6,341 nucleotides of DNA from an uncultured Klebsiella sp. (lineage in GTDB: Bacteria; Pseudomonadota; Gammaproteobacteria; Enterobacterales; Enterobacteriaceae), in contig CABUCP010000197.1 of the NCBI GenBank assembly GCA_902490055.1, forward strand, positions 1 to 6,341, given 5' to 3'. A program made the position numbers and the translations under genes. The notes beneath the pieces were generated by a model. It made no database searches. It saw nothing but the letters and a program-made list of their open reading frames with translations, and had not been told where the DNA came from. Shown piece after piece: positions 1-6,283 of the stretch. Numbering within the stretch: position 1 is the first letter of the stretch; every line of letters starts with the position of its first letter.

Positions 1-42
1 CGAGTTGCAGAGGCTTAGCTGCGCCTTGAAATATGACAGGTA
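1..42. repeat. Possible fragment of an interspersed enterobacterial repeat at the window edge
   Basis: The segment reads GTTGCAG near base 5, then CTGCGC, then CTTGAAATATGACAGGTA. From memory this resembles a degenerate copy of a short palindromic intergenic repeat common in enterobacteria, in which CTGCAACTTGAAGTATGACGGGTA is typical. It carries a small inverted repeat, GCAG at 7-10 and CTGC at 19-22. The element runs off the window, so its other boundary is unseen. The resemblance is recalled and was not checked by alignment, so confidence is low. Confidence 0.25.
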
Positions 43-66
43 AAAAAATAATCAAAAAGGGCGTGG

Positions 67-96
67 ATTATAAGCTGGAACGCTAGCGGAATTGAA
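67..96 (-). promoter_or_regulatory. Candidate promoter for the next leftward gene
   Basis: On the minus strand a perfect -10 hexamer TATAAT lies at 72-67. The best -35 match is TTCAAT at 96-91, spaced 18 bases, which is weak (three of six positions). It lies just beyond the ftsP terminator-like hairpin and points out of the window. In E. coli the gene beyond ftsP in this direction is, as I recall, ygiQ, so this may be its promoter. No coding sequence is visible between 1 and 110. Confidence 0.4.
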
Positions 97-110
97 GGAG
101 GATTTTGTCA

Positions 111-137
111 AACCCTGACCGTTTTTCGGCCAGGGTT
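111..137 (-). terminator. Terminator-like hairpin after ftsP
   Basis: An inverted repeat starts eight bases past the ftsP stop codon. Read on the minus strand, AACCCTGGCCG pairs with CGGTCAGGGTT around an AAAAA loop. One of the eleven pairs is a G-U wobble that exists only in minus-strand RNA; plus-strand RNA would have an A-C mismatch there. This supports a minus-strand function. The following bases are TTTGACAAAA, so the U tract is short and termination may be incomplete. Confidence 0.6.
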
Positions 138-144
138 AGGGGGA

Positions 145-1557
145 TTACGGCGCCGGATTCACCAGAATCTGGCCAATCGAGCCGCGGTCGGCGAGCTCCA
201 GCGTCTGGCTCAGGTACTGGAACGGGAAGTGCGGCCAGGACGGCTGGTTGTAGTACACCAGCAGCTCCACCTGCCCGTCGATCCACACGGTGTCTTTCCA
301 GCCCCGGTCTTCCGGGAACGGCATCGTCCCGTTAACGTTACGGATCTGGAACATCACCCCTTCAATATGGAACGACTGCGGGCGGTCGGCGCGCACGGTC
401 CAGCGCTCCCACGTCCCCTGTTGGGCAGTGATATCGATACGTTGCGGATCCCACAGCTGGCCGTTGATACCCGGGTCGTCGCCGAGGGTGATATCGCGGC
501 TGCGCAGCGGCGTGCCGGACAGCAGCTCGGTCGGTAGCAGACGCACCGGCAGGCTATCGGTCACCAGCGGCAGCAGGCCGGTCGGGCGCAGCGTCAGCAC
601 TAATGTGGAAATCAGAATACTCGACGGCTCGAAGAAGCCGCGAATGCGGTCGACAATGCTCGCCGCTTCACCGCAGGTGATCGACACTTCATCGCCATTG
701 GTCATATCAACCAGAATTTCGCGTCGTTCGCCAGGGGCCAGCGACAATTGCTTAAGAGACACCGGCGCTGGCAGGAACCCCTGATCGCCCGAGATAACGT
801 GCAGCAGGCGGCCATCGCTCATCTGCAGCTGATAACGACGCGAGTTAGAGGCGTTCAGCAGGCGCAGACGCACCCAGCCGCGGGAGACTTCGACATACGG
901 CCCCTGGGCGCCGTTAACCAGCAGAGTATCGCCCACGAAGCCGCCGCTGCCAGGTTCGCTATATTCCGGGGTCCCGAAGTTATCCAGCCGCTTATCCTGA
1001 ATAATCACCGGAAAATCATCAACGCCGTAGTGATTAGGGATCGGCAAGTTCTTGCTGACCTCGTCTTCCACCAGCCACATCCCTGCCAGGCCGTTGTAAA
1101 CCTGTTTCGCCATCCGGTTCGGCGTATTTGCCTGATACCACAGCGTCGCCGCGCTCTGGCGGATCGGCAGCACCGGCGCCCAATCGGCATTTGGCGACAT
1201 CATGCGCGCCGCGCCGCCAATCAGCGGGCCTGGTACCTGCAGTCCGCGAATCGTCATCGCCACGTTTTCGGCCAGACGATTGCTGTAGATCAGTTTGACG
1301 TCATCGCCGCTCCAGACGCGGATCGTCGGCCCGAGGTAGCGGCCATTAATGCCCCACACCGGCGCGCGCGTTCCCTGGGTGAATGACCAATGGGAACGTT
1401 GCAGAGTCATAAACAGCGGTTGACCGCGACGGGACTCAAGCAGAGGCGGGACTGGCAGCACCGGCTGCTGGCCGGCGGCATGAGCCTTCAGCGGCGCGGC
1501 GCTCGCGCATAGCGCAACACCTGAAGCCTTAATAAACTGACGCCGACTGAATGACAT
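145..1557 (-). CDS. ftsP: FtsP (SufI), Tat-exported cell-division protein of multicopper-oxidase fold
   Basis: This 470-residue protein is collinear with E. coli FtsP/SufI over its whole length and has the same length. FtsP is a periplasmic septal-ring protein that protects the divisome under stress, and SufI is a classic Tat substrate. The N-terminus SRRQFIK (residues 4-10) is a twin-arginine motif, followed by a hydrophobic stretch and a likely cleavage after AHA at 25-27. The three-cupredoxin fold is inferred from family similarity. Copper-site histidines are absent: the usual WYHPH-type motif reads WYQANTP near 140-146, and the C-terminal site reads FPFQYLSQTLELADRG near 444-459. It is therefore not expected to be an oxidase. 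The ATG at 1557 is chosen over one eight codons upstream because it is preceded by GGAG five bases away and yields the twin-arginine N-terminus and family length. It lies 83 bases after plsC, probably in the same transcript. Confidence 0.96.
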   Translation of the reverse strand: MSFSRRQFIKASGVALCASAAPLKAHAAGQQPVLPVPPLLESRRGQPLFMTLQRSHWSFTQGTRAPVWGINGRYLGPTIRVWSGDDVKLIYSNRLAENVAMTIRGLQVPGPLIGGAARMMSPNADWAPVLPIRQSAATLWYQANTPNRMAKQVYNGLAGMWLVEDEVSKNLPIPNHYGVDDFPVIIQDKRLDNFGTPEYSEPGSGGFVGDTLLVNGAQGPYVEVSRGWVRLRLLNASNSRRYQLQMSDGRLLHVISGDQGFLPAPVSLKQLSLAPGERREILVDMTNGDEVSITCGEAASIVDRIRGFFEPSSILISTLVLTLRPTGLLPLVTDSLPVRLLPTELLSGTPLRSRDITLGDDPGINGQLWDPQRIDITAQQGTWERWTVRADRPQSFHIEGVMFQIRNVNGTMPFPEDRGWKDTVWIDGQVELLVYYNQPSWPHFPFQYLSQTLELADRGSIGQILVNPAP

Positions 1558-1640
1558 ATTAACTCCATGGAATACTGACAATGCATAAAGGGAATTCGTT
1601 TCCCGCCAGCAATACGCTCGCGTTGGCGGCGTTTTCTGTT
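1558..1640 (-). other. plsC-ftsP intergenic segment with two small hairpins
   Basis: This 83-base spacer has two short inverted repeats. CGCCAGC at 1604-1610 faces GTTGGCG at 1622-1628 with one imperfect pair, and GGGAA faces TTCCC within about 1590-1604 around a five-base loop. In the minus-strand direction the second is followed by TTT, so it could act as a weak attenuator or a processing site between the genes. No separate strong promoter for ftsP is evident. The last bases before ftsP carry its ribosome-binding site GGAG at 1563-1566. Confidence 0.35.
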
Positions 1641-2378
1641 TTATTTCTTACCGGCCGCTTCGCGCGCGGCCACTTCTTTGTCCAGCTCGGCGATTTTCGC
1701 CGCCATCAGCTCGCGACAATGCGTCGCCAGCGCGCGCACGTTATCTTTACCAAACCGGCTGGTATCTACCGGCGGCAGCATTTCTACAATCACCAGACCG
1801 TTGTTCCAGCGATTGAGTTTGATTTTGTTCGATGTGTTCGACACGCACACTGGAATAATCGGCACGCCGGCGGCAACTGCCGCGTGGAAAGCGCCGGTTT
1901 TAAAGGGCAACAGACCGCGGCCGCGGCTGCGGGTCCCTTCCGGGAACATCCAGAACGAAATTTTACGCTTTTTAAAGGCGTTCACGACTTCAGCAATAGT
2001 GCCGTGCGCTTTGGTTCGGTTATTACGGTCAATCAGCAGATTACCCGTCAGCCAGTAGAGCTGACCAAAGAACGGGATCCACAGCAGGCTTTTCTTACCC
2101 ACGGTGACCGTCGGCGGCTGCACGATGTTCGACGCAGTCACCATATCATAGTTGTTCTGGTGGTTAGCGATGTAGATCGCATTGCCAAAGCTTTCGGCAT
2201 CCGCGGGCTTACGCAGTTCGACTTTCAGGCCGAATACCGGGGACAAACGGCCAAACAGGTGACCGAACGTCGCGACGTGTTTAGGGTTGCGCGGGCTGAA
2301 TAAGCAGTAAAGACTGCCAAATATGCACACAACGATGCAGTAAATGACAACGAAAATTAGTCGAAAAATAAATAGCAT
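1641..2378 (-). CDS. plsC: 1-acyl-sn-glycerol-3-phosphate acyltransferase PlsC
   Basis: PlsC transfers an acyl chain to position 2 of lysophosphatidic acid, making phosphatidic acid, the precursor of all membrane phospholipids, at the inner membrane. The protein has 245 residues, the same as E. coli PlsC, and aligns throughout. Residues 2-28 form a hydrophobic membrane-associating segment. The acyltransferase signature NHQNNYD gives the catalytic H73 and D78 (HX4D). GNLLIDR at 112-118, FPEGTRS at 145-151 and VPIIP at 172-176 match the other conserved blocks used for glycerol-phosphate binding and catalysis. The start is set by AGAGGA four bases upstream of the ATG. A candidate promoter lies just upstream and ftsP follows, so the two are probably co-transcribed. 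The C-terminal 30 residues are charged and variable, as in relatives. It is expected to be essential. Confidence 0.97.
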   Translation of the reverse strand: MLFIFRLIFVVIYCIVVCIFGSLYCLFSPRNPKHVATFGHLFGRLSPVFGLKVELRKPADAESFGNAIYIANHQNNYDMVTASNIVQPPTVTVGKKSLLWIPFFGQLYWLTGNLLIDRNNRTKAHGTIAEVVNAFKKRKISFWMFPEGTRSRGRGLLPFKTGAFHAAVAAGVPIIPVCVSNTSNKIKLNRWNNGLVIVEMLPPVDTSRFGKDNVRALATHCRELMAAKIAELDKEVAAREAAGKK

Positions 2379-2407
2379 AGCTTCCTCTGAAACCCAAACC
2401 GCTTAGC

Positions 2408-2434
2408 ATTATACCCGTTGTTTCGCAGGTTCAA
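2408..2434 (-). promoter_or_regulatory. Candidate sigma-70 promoter of plsC
   Basis: On the minus strand a perfect -10 hexamer TATAAT occupies 2413-2408. TTGAAC at 2434-2429 (four of six consensus positions) is the best -35 but is spaced only 15 bases, shorter than ideal. Initiation would fall near base 2401 and give a leader of roughly 23 bases that contains the plsC ribosome-binding site. Position relative to the gene supports the call; the -35 is the weak part. Confidence 0.55.
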
Positions 2435-2456
2435 GACATCGCTGCCCACTCAACGC

Positions 2457-2477
2457 GGGGCGGAAAATCTCCGCCCC
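2457..2477. other. Perfect 8-bp GC-rich hairpin between parC and plsC
   Basis: GGGGCGGA at 2457-2464 and TCCGCCCC at 2470-2477 form a perfect eight-pair stem with a five-base loop. Neither strand has a run of T after the stem, so it does not look like a standard intrinsic terminator. It sits about 20 bases upstream of the predicted plsC -35 box. It may stabilise the parC message end or influence read-through into plsC. Confidence 0.5.
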
Positions 2478-2532
2478 AGGAGGACATGTTAATCGCAATG
2501 CCTGAATAAACAACGATTTTGCGGCAAATTTT

Positions 2533-2560
2533 AGCATCCTCCAGGCGGGTGAAGGATGCT
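2533..2560 (-). terminator. Hairpin immediately after parC, terminator-like but without a U tract
   Basis: AGCATCCT at 2533-2540 and AGGATGCT at 2553-2560 are perfect eight-base inverted repeats four bases past the parC stop, with a 12-base loop. Minus-strand RNA continues AAAATTTGCC, so there is no immediate U run. Position suggests a role at the parC 3' end, either in stability or with a termination factor. As an intrinsic terminator it is weak. Confidence 0.4.
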
Positions 2561-2564
2561 GATC

Positions 2565-4823
2565 TTACTCTTCGCTGTCGCCAGCCGAGGCGCGACGCGG
2601 GGAATCGATCTCCACGCGGTCGATTTTTTGCAGACCGCGCATCAGCGAACCGCGACGGCCGCGCTCGCCGGTGACTTTCTGCAGCTCTTCCGGACGCAGC
2701 TTGATCTTACGTTTGCCAACGTGAATGGTTAGCGTGCTCTGCGGCGGCAGGACAAACAGATGCGCCAGGCCATCCTGACCGGAGGCGGCTTCCGCCGATG
2801 GAATATTGATAATTTTGTTGCCTTTGCCTTTCGACAGCTGCGGCAGATCGCTGACCGGGAACATTAGCATCCGTCCGGCATTGGTGATCGCCAGCAGCAT
2901 ATCGGCGTCGTCTTCAATGACCAGCGGCGGCATCACGTGCGCGTTTTCCGGCAGCGTGATCAGCGCTTTACCGGCTCGGTTGCGCGCCACCAGATCGTTG
3001 AAGGTACACACGAAGCCATAGCCGGCATCGGAGGCCATCAGCAGCTTCTGATCGTCGCCTTCCATCAGCATATGCTCTACGCTTGCGCCCGGCGGCAGCG
3101 TCACTTTACCGGTGACCGGCTCGCCCTGGCCGCGAGCGGAAGGCAGCGTGATCGGGTCGATGGCGTAACTGCGTCCGGTGGTATCGATAAACACCACCGG
3201 CTGGTTGGTCTTGCCTTTTACCGAGGCTTTCCAGCTATCGCCGGCTTTGTAGCTTAACCCCTGCGCGTCGATATCGTGGCCTTTGGCGCTACGCACCCAG
3301 CCCATCTGCGACAGAACGATAGTGACCGGCTCGGACGGCAGCATATCGTGCTCGCTCATGGCCTTCGCTTCTTCGCGCTCGCGCAGCGGCGAGCGGCGGT
3401 CATCGCCAAAGGTATCGGCATCGGCCTGCAGCTCTTTCTTCAGCAGGTTATTCATCTTGCGCTCGGAGGCCAGAATCGCCTGCAGCTGATCGCGCTCTTT
3501 TTCCAGCTCGCCCTGCTCACCGCGGATTTTCATCTCTTCCAGTTTGGCGAGATGGCGCAGTTTTAATTCCAGAATCGCTTCCGCCTGCGTTTCGCTGATG
3601 CCAAAGCGGGCGATCAGCGCCGGCTTCGGTTCATCTTCGTGGCGGATTATCTCAATCACTTCATCAATGTTGAGGAACGCCACCAGCAAACCTTCAAGAA
3701 TATGCAGGCGCTTAAGCACCTTTTCCAGACGGTAGTTCAGACGGTTACGTACGGTATCGCGACGGAAAGTCAGCCATTCCGTAAGGATTTCGAGCAGATT
3801 TTTCACCGCCGGACGGTTGTCCAGGCCAATCATGTTGAGGTTGATACGGTAGCTTTTTTCCAGATCGGTGGTCGCGAACAGGTGGTTCATCACCTGCTCC
3901 ATATCCACGCGGTTGGAACGCGGTACGATCACCAGGCGAGTCGGATTTTCATGATCCGATTCATCGCGCAGATCATCGACCATCGGCAGCTTTTTGTTAC
4001 GCATCTGCGAGGCGATCTGCTCCAGCACGCGCGCGCCGGAAACCTGATGCGGCAGCGCGCTGATCACCACCGCGCCGTCTTCTTTCGTCCATACCGCGCG
4101 CATCCGCACCGAACCACGACCGTTCTGATAGATTTTGCGAATTTCAGCGCGCGGAGTAATGATTTCCGCTTCAGTCGGGTAATCCGGCCCCTGCACGATA
4201 TCCAGCAGCTCGTCGAGCGTGGTTTTCGGTTTTTCCAGCAGCGTAATCGCCGCCTGGGCTACTTCTCGCAGGTTATGCGGTGGAATATCGGTGGCCATAC
4301 CGACGGCGATGCCGGTGGTGCCGTTCAACAGGATGTTCGGCAGACGCGCAGGCAGCATTTTCGGCTCCAGCATCGTACCGTCAAAGTTCGGCACCCAGTC
4401 AACGGTGCCCTGGCCCAGCTCGCTGAGCAGCAGTTCGGCGTACTTCGACAGGCGGGATTCGGTATAACGCATCGCTGCGAAGGATTTCGGATCGTCCGGC
4501 GCCCCCCAGTTCCCCTGCCCGTCTACCAGCGGGTAGCGGTAAGAGAACGGCTGCGCCATCAGCACCATCGCTTCATAGCAGGCGCTGTCGCCGTGCGGGT
4601 GATATTTACCCAGCACGTCGCCGACGGTACGGGCGGATTTTTTGAACTTGGCGCTGGCGTTCAGGCCCAGCTCGGACATCGCATAGACGATGCGGCGCTG
4701 AACCGGCTTTAAGCCATCGCCAATAAACGGCAATGCCCTGTCCATGATGACGTACATGGAGTAGTTCAGGTAGGCATTTTCCGTGAATTCATGTAGCGCG
4801 AGGCGCTCTGCCATATCGCTCAT
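2565..4823 (-). CDS. parC: DNA topoisomerase IV subunit A ParC
   Basis: ParC is the DNA breakage-reunion subunit of topoisomerase IV. With ParE it decatenates replicated chromosomes and relaxes supercoils. The 752-residue product equals E. coli ParC in length and aligns end to end. The winged-helix and tower domains span roughly residues 1-480, and the C-terminal beta-pinwheel that sets substrate preference spans roughly 490-740. The catalytic tyrosine is Y120 in AAMRYTE, preceded by R119. The quinolone-determining segment reads [13 protein letters not shown] with S80 and E84, the susceptible wild-type residues. The start at 4823 gives the known [14 protein letters not shown]-terminus, with GAGGA ten bases upstream. 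A GTG 28 codons further upstream is in frame but falls inside the predicted -35 box. parE is not in this window, as expected because in relatives it lies several genes away. Confidence 0.98.
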   Translation of the reverse strand: MSDMAERLALHEFTENAYLNYSMYVIMDRALPFIGDGLKPVQRRIVYAMSELGLNASAKFKKSARTVGDVLGKYHPHGDSACYEAMVLMAQPFSYRYPLVDGQGNWGAPDDPKSFAAMRYTESRLSKYAELLLSELGQGTVDWVPNFDGTMLEPKMLPARLPNILLNGTTGIAVGMATDIPPHNLREVAQAAITLLEKPKTTLDELLDIVQGPDYPTEAEIITPRAEIRKIYQNGRGSVRMRAVWTKEDGAVVISALPHQVSGARVLEQIASQMRNKKLPMVDDLRDESDHENPTRLVIVPRSNRVDMEQVMNHLFATTDLEKSYRINLNMIGLDNRPAVKNLLEILTEWLTFRRDTVRNRLNYRLEKVLKRLHILEGLLVAFLNIDEVIEIIRHEDEPKPALIARFGISETQAEAILELKLRHLAKLEEMKIRGEQGELEKERDQLQAILASERKMNNLLKKELQADADTFGDDRRSPLREREEAKAMSEHDMLPSEPVTIVLSQMGWVRSAKGHDIDAQGLSYKAGDSWKASVKGKTNQPVVFIDTTGRSYAIDPITLPSARGQGEPVTGKVTLPPGASVEHMLMEGDDQKLLMASDAGYGFVCTFNDLVARNRAGKALITLPENAHVMPPLVIEDDADMLLAITNAGRMLMFPVSDLPQLSKGKGNKIINIPSAEAASGQDGLAHLFVLPPQSTLTIHVGKRKIKLRPEELQKVTGERGRRGSLMRGLQKIDRVEIDSPRRASAGDSEE

Positions 4824-4878
4824 TAATCGTGGATCCTCAATCTGGGACGCGGCCGTTTCGGCGGCAAAACTACCCGCG

Positions 4879-4907
4879 ATAATACCCGATCTCACGCCCT
4901 GAGTCAC
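4879..4907 (-). promoter_or_regulatory. Candidate sigma-70 promoter of parC
   Basis: On the minus strand GTGACT at 4907-4902 (four of six to TTGACA) and TATTAT at 4884-4879 (five of six to TATAAT) are separated by exactly 17 bases. Initiation near 4872 would leave a leader of about 49 bases carrying the parC ribosome-binding site. This would give parC its own promoter downstream of the AraC-GyrI regulator gene. The hexamers lie within and beside a large dyad described separately. Confidence 0.5.
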
Positions 4908-4922
4908 AGGAAGTGAGATCGG
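4886..4922. promoter_or_regulatory. Large nested dyad in the parC upstream region, possible operator or transcript-end hairpin
   Basis: CCGATCTCAC at 4886-4895 and GTGAGATCGG at 4913-4922 are perfect ten-base inverted repeats. Nested inside, CCTG at 4898-4901 and CAGG at 4907-4910 add four more pairs around a five-base loop, with a 2x2 mismatch between the stems. The arms flank the predicted parC -35 box and fill most of its spacer, which is where a repressor or activator would bind. The dyad also begins 22 bases after the regulator stop codon, so as RNA it could form a 3'-end hairpin, although the minus-strand sequence beyond it (GTATTATCG) has no U tract. Confidence 0.5.
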
Positions 4923-4944
4923 TTGAAGAGGATGGCGATATCAG

Positions 4945-5814
4945 TCAGGCCAGCGGCAAATAAATATCGGTTTGTAGTTCGTGCTCGCCGACTTCATGGA
5001 CAAAATTGAGGTAGCGGAAGTAGACGGGAAAATCCCTTAGCGCCTCTTCTGAGCCCGGTAGCCAGTCGCGATAAAGGAACCAGATGCTTTGCGCCAGCGT
5101 ATCCAGCGATCCGTAGTGGCGCGCAACCGCGCAGCGCCCTGCGGGGATTTCGCCGTTAATCACGCCAAAGTCGTTTTTACTAACCGGCCGTTCGACCGTG
5201 CCGCCGATATCAAAGCGAAACGCATCGCCCGGGGTTGTCTGCGGATCGTCCCAGGCAATCCCCCAGGTATCGCTGGTGGCGACGGGCGATAATCCACTCG
5301 TTTTACGCCAGGCGATAAAACGCTCGGCGGTTGCATTAACCCGTTCCGGGCTACCACGATGTGGTAGTACGGCGATCCTGGTGGCTGGGAATTGAATGAT
5401 TTTAACGTCCATCGAGGCTTGCTCCTGTAGCGTATGTTTGGGTACGCGTCGATGCCACTCAACCCAATCCGGTCGCTGACGGAACTGAGTCGGGCTTTGA
5501 TCAAACGCGGTACGGAAGGCTCGACTGAACGACTCCGAATTTTGAAATCCGGCATCAAGGGCAATATCGATGATCTTATCGCGCGGGTTAAACGCCAGAC
5601 GCCAACTGGCGCGGCGCAGGCGCAACCACTGAATATAACGGTACAGCGGAATGCCGGTATAAGCGCTGAATTGCCGGTGAAAATGATAAGGCGAGCTGTG
5701 CGCTATCGCGCTCAGCGCCTCCAGCGACAGCGGCTCATCAAGATGGCGCTCAATGTATAAACAAACTCGCTGAAAGCGCCCGACATACGTCGGGCTGACC
5801 TTAATATCGTTCAT
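4945..5814 (-). CDS. AraC-family regulator with C-terminal GyrI-like effector domain (full-length YgiV homologue)
   Basis: The 289-residue protein has two parts. Residues 10-118 are an AraC/XylS DNA-binding domain with two helix-turn-helix units: about 29-50 (SLEALSAIAHSSPYHFHRQF) and about 79-111 (IIDIALDAGFQNSESFSRAF). Residues 136-289 are a GyrI-like (SOUL/GyrI) domain, a fold that binds small hydrophobic or cationic ligands, ending ETDVYVPLA-like as QTDIYLPLA. The order and length match Rob, but the sequence is a different family member. The C-terminal half aligns with E. coli YgiV (about 160 residues), which lacks the DNA-binding half; Salmonella has, as I recall, a full-length AraC-type version (STM3175) beside ygiW. 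The start is the ATG at 5814 with GGAGG five bases upstream; an in-frame GTG four codons earlier overlaps that site. It lies 79 bases after ygiW, probably one transcript. Ligand and targets are unknown. Confidence 0.93.
   Translation of the reverse strand: MNDIKVSPTYVGRFQRVCLYIERHLDEPLSLEALSAIAHSSPYHFHRQFSAYTGIPLYRYIQWLRLRRASWRLAFNPRDKIIDIALDAGFQNSESFSRAFRTAFDQSPTQFRQRPDWVEWHRRVPKHTLQEQASMDVKIIQFPATRIAVLPHRGSPERVNATAERFIAWRKTSGLSPVATSDTWGIAWDDPQTTPGDAFRFDIGGTVERPVSKNDFGVINGEIPAGRCAVARHYGSLDTLAQSIWFLYRDWLPGSEEALRDFPVYFRYLNFVHEVGEHELQTDIYLPLA
5410..5426 (-). promoter_or_regulatory. Internal ribosome-binding site and ATG inside the AraC-GyrI gene
   Basis: On the minus strand AGGAG at 5426-5422 lies nine bases before an in-frame ATG at 5412-5410, Met135 of the regulator. 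Starting there would yield a 155-residue protein, essentially the complete GyrI-like domain and close in length to the stand-alone E. coli YgiV. The site falls in the linker between the two domains, where an independent start would be most sensible. Use in the cell is inferred only. Confidence 0.4.
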
Positions 5815-5893
5815 CGTTTCCTCCACGCGTCATACTCTGACAGAGCGAGGATAGCGATTCCTGACCGATCTTGCGCAATATCCGGCGGATGAC

Positions 5894-6283
5894 TTATGGC
5901 GCGATTTTCCGGATCTGTTTGACGTCGATTTCTACCGAGTTCCAGTCTTTATCGACTTCACCCTGAATTTCCACCGTGTCCTGCGGGCCGACGGTCACTC
6001 CGTTCCAGCGCTTGTGGTCAATATCAACGTTCACCACGCCGGACGCATCCTGGAATTTATACAGGTCATCAGAGATGCGTTCGACAATTTTGCCGCGCAG
6101 GGTCACCCAGGTGTCATCGCGCAGCGATTTGGCATTCGTTACGGTGGTTACCGCGCCGCTCGGCCCGGTAAACCCGCCGCCCTGCGCTGTTGAAGAAGGC
6201 CCGGTAAATCCCCCCTGTCCGGCAGCCAGTACCGGCATGGAAACCAGTGCGAGGATCGCGGTCATAGCAGCAATTTTCTTCAT
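5894..6283 (-). CDS. ygiW: YgiW, periplasmic OB-fold (BOF family) stress protein
   Basis: The 129-residue product aligns closely with E. coli YgiW (130 residues), member of the bacterial OB-fold YgiW/YdeI family. A Sec signal peptide is clear: MKK, a hydrophobic core to about residue 17, and a likely cleavage after VLA at 18-20. A glycine-rich linker with two GGFTGPS-like copies (23-30 and 35-42) precedes the OB-fold at about 45-129, which holds the conserved block SLRDDTWVTLRG and IDHKRWNG. The family is linked to stress tolerance, and the Salmonella protein, VisP, is reported to bind peptidoglycan. The ATG at 6283 is chosen because it has GGGAG eight bases upstream and gives the signal peptide; the in-frame upstream start at 6331 adds 16 residues with no role. 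In relatives qseBC lies divergently beyond the right edge. Confidence 0.95.
   Translation of the reverse strand: MKKIAAMTAILALVSMPVLAAGQGGFTGPSSTAQGGGFTGPSGAVTTVTNAKSLRDDTWVTLRGKIVERISDDLYKFQDASGVVNVDIDHKRWNGVTVGPQDTVEIQGEVDKDWNSVEIDVKQIRKIAP

Noticed and set aside
1581..2303. 240-codon open frame on the plus strand opposite plsC
   Set aside because: It is antisense to a clearly conserved gene, has no plausible ribosome-binding site or recognised domain, and its composition is that of a shadow frame.
2432..2488. 18-codon open frame (MSSWGGDF...) between parC and plsC on the minus strand
   Set aside because: No ribosome-binding site precedes the ATG, and its sequence is explained by the GGGGCGGA hairpin.
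3639..4712. 357-codon open frame on the plus strand opposite parC
   Set aside because: It lies wholly antisense to parC, its translation is rich in H, R and Q as expected for a shadow frame, and it resembles no known protein.
4824..4907. 28-codon N-terminal extension of ParC from a GTG
   Set aside because: The extension is absent from known ParC proteins, and the GTG overlaps the predicted -35 box, so it would lie outside the transcript from that promoter.
4886..4922. CRP binding site at TGTGAC in the parC upstream dyad
   Set aside because: Only one TGTGA half is present and no TCACA partner lies at the required spacing; the dyad symmetry differs from a CRP site.
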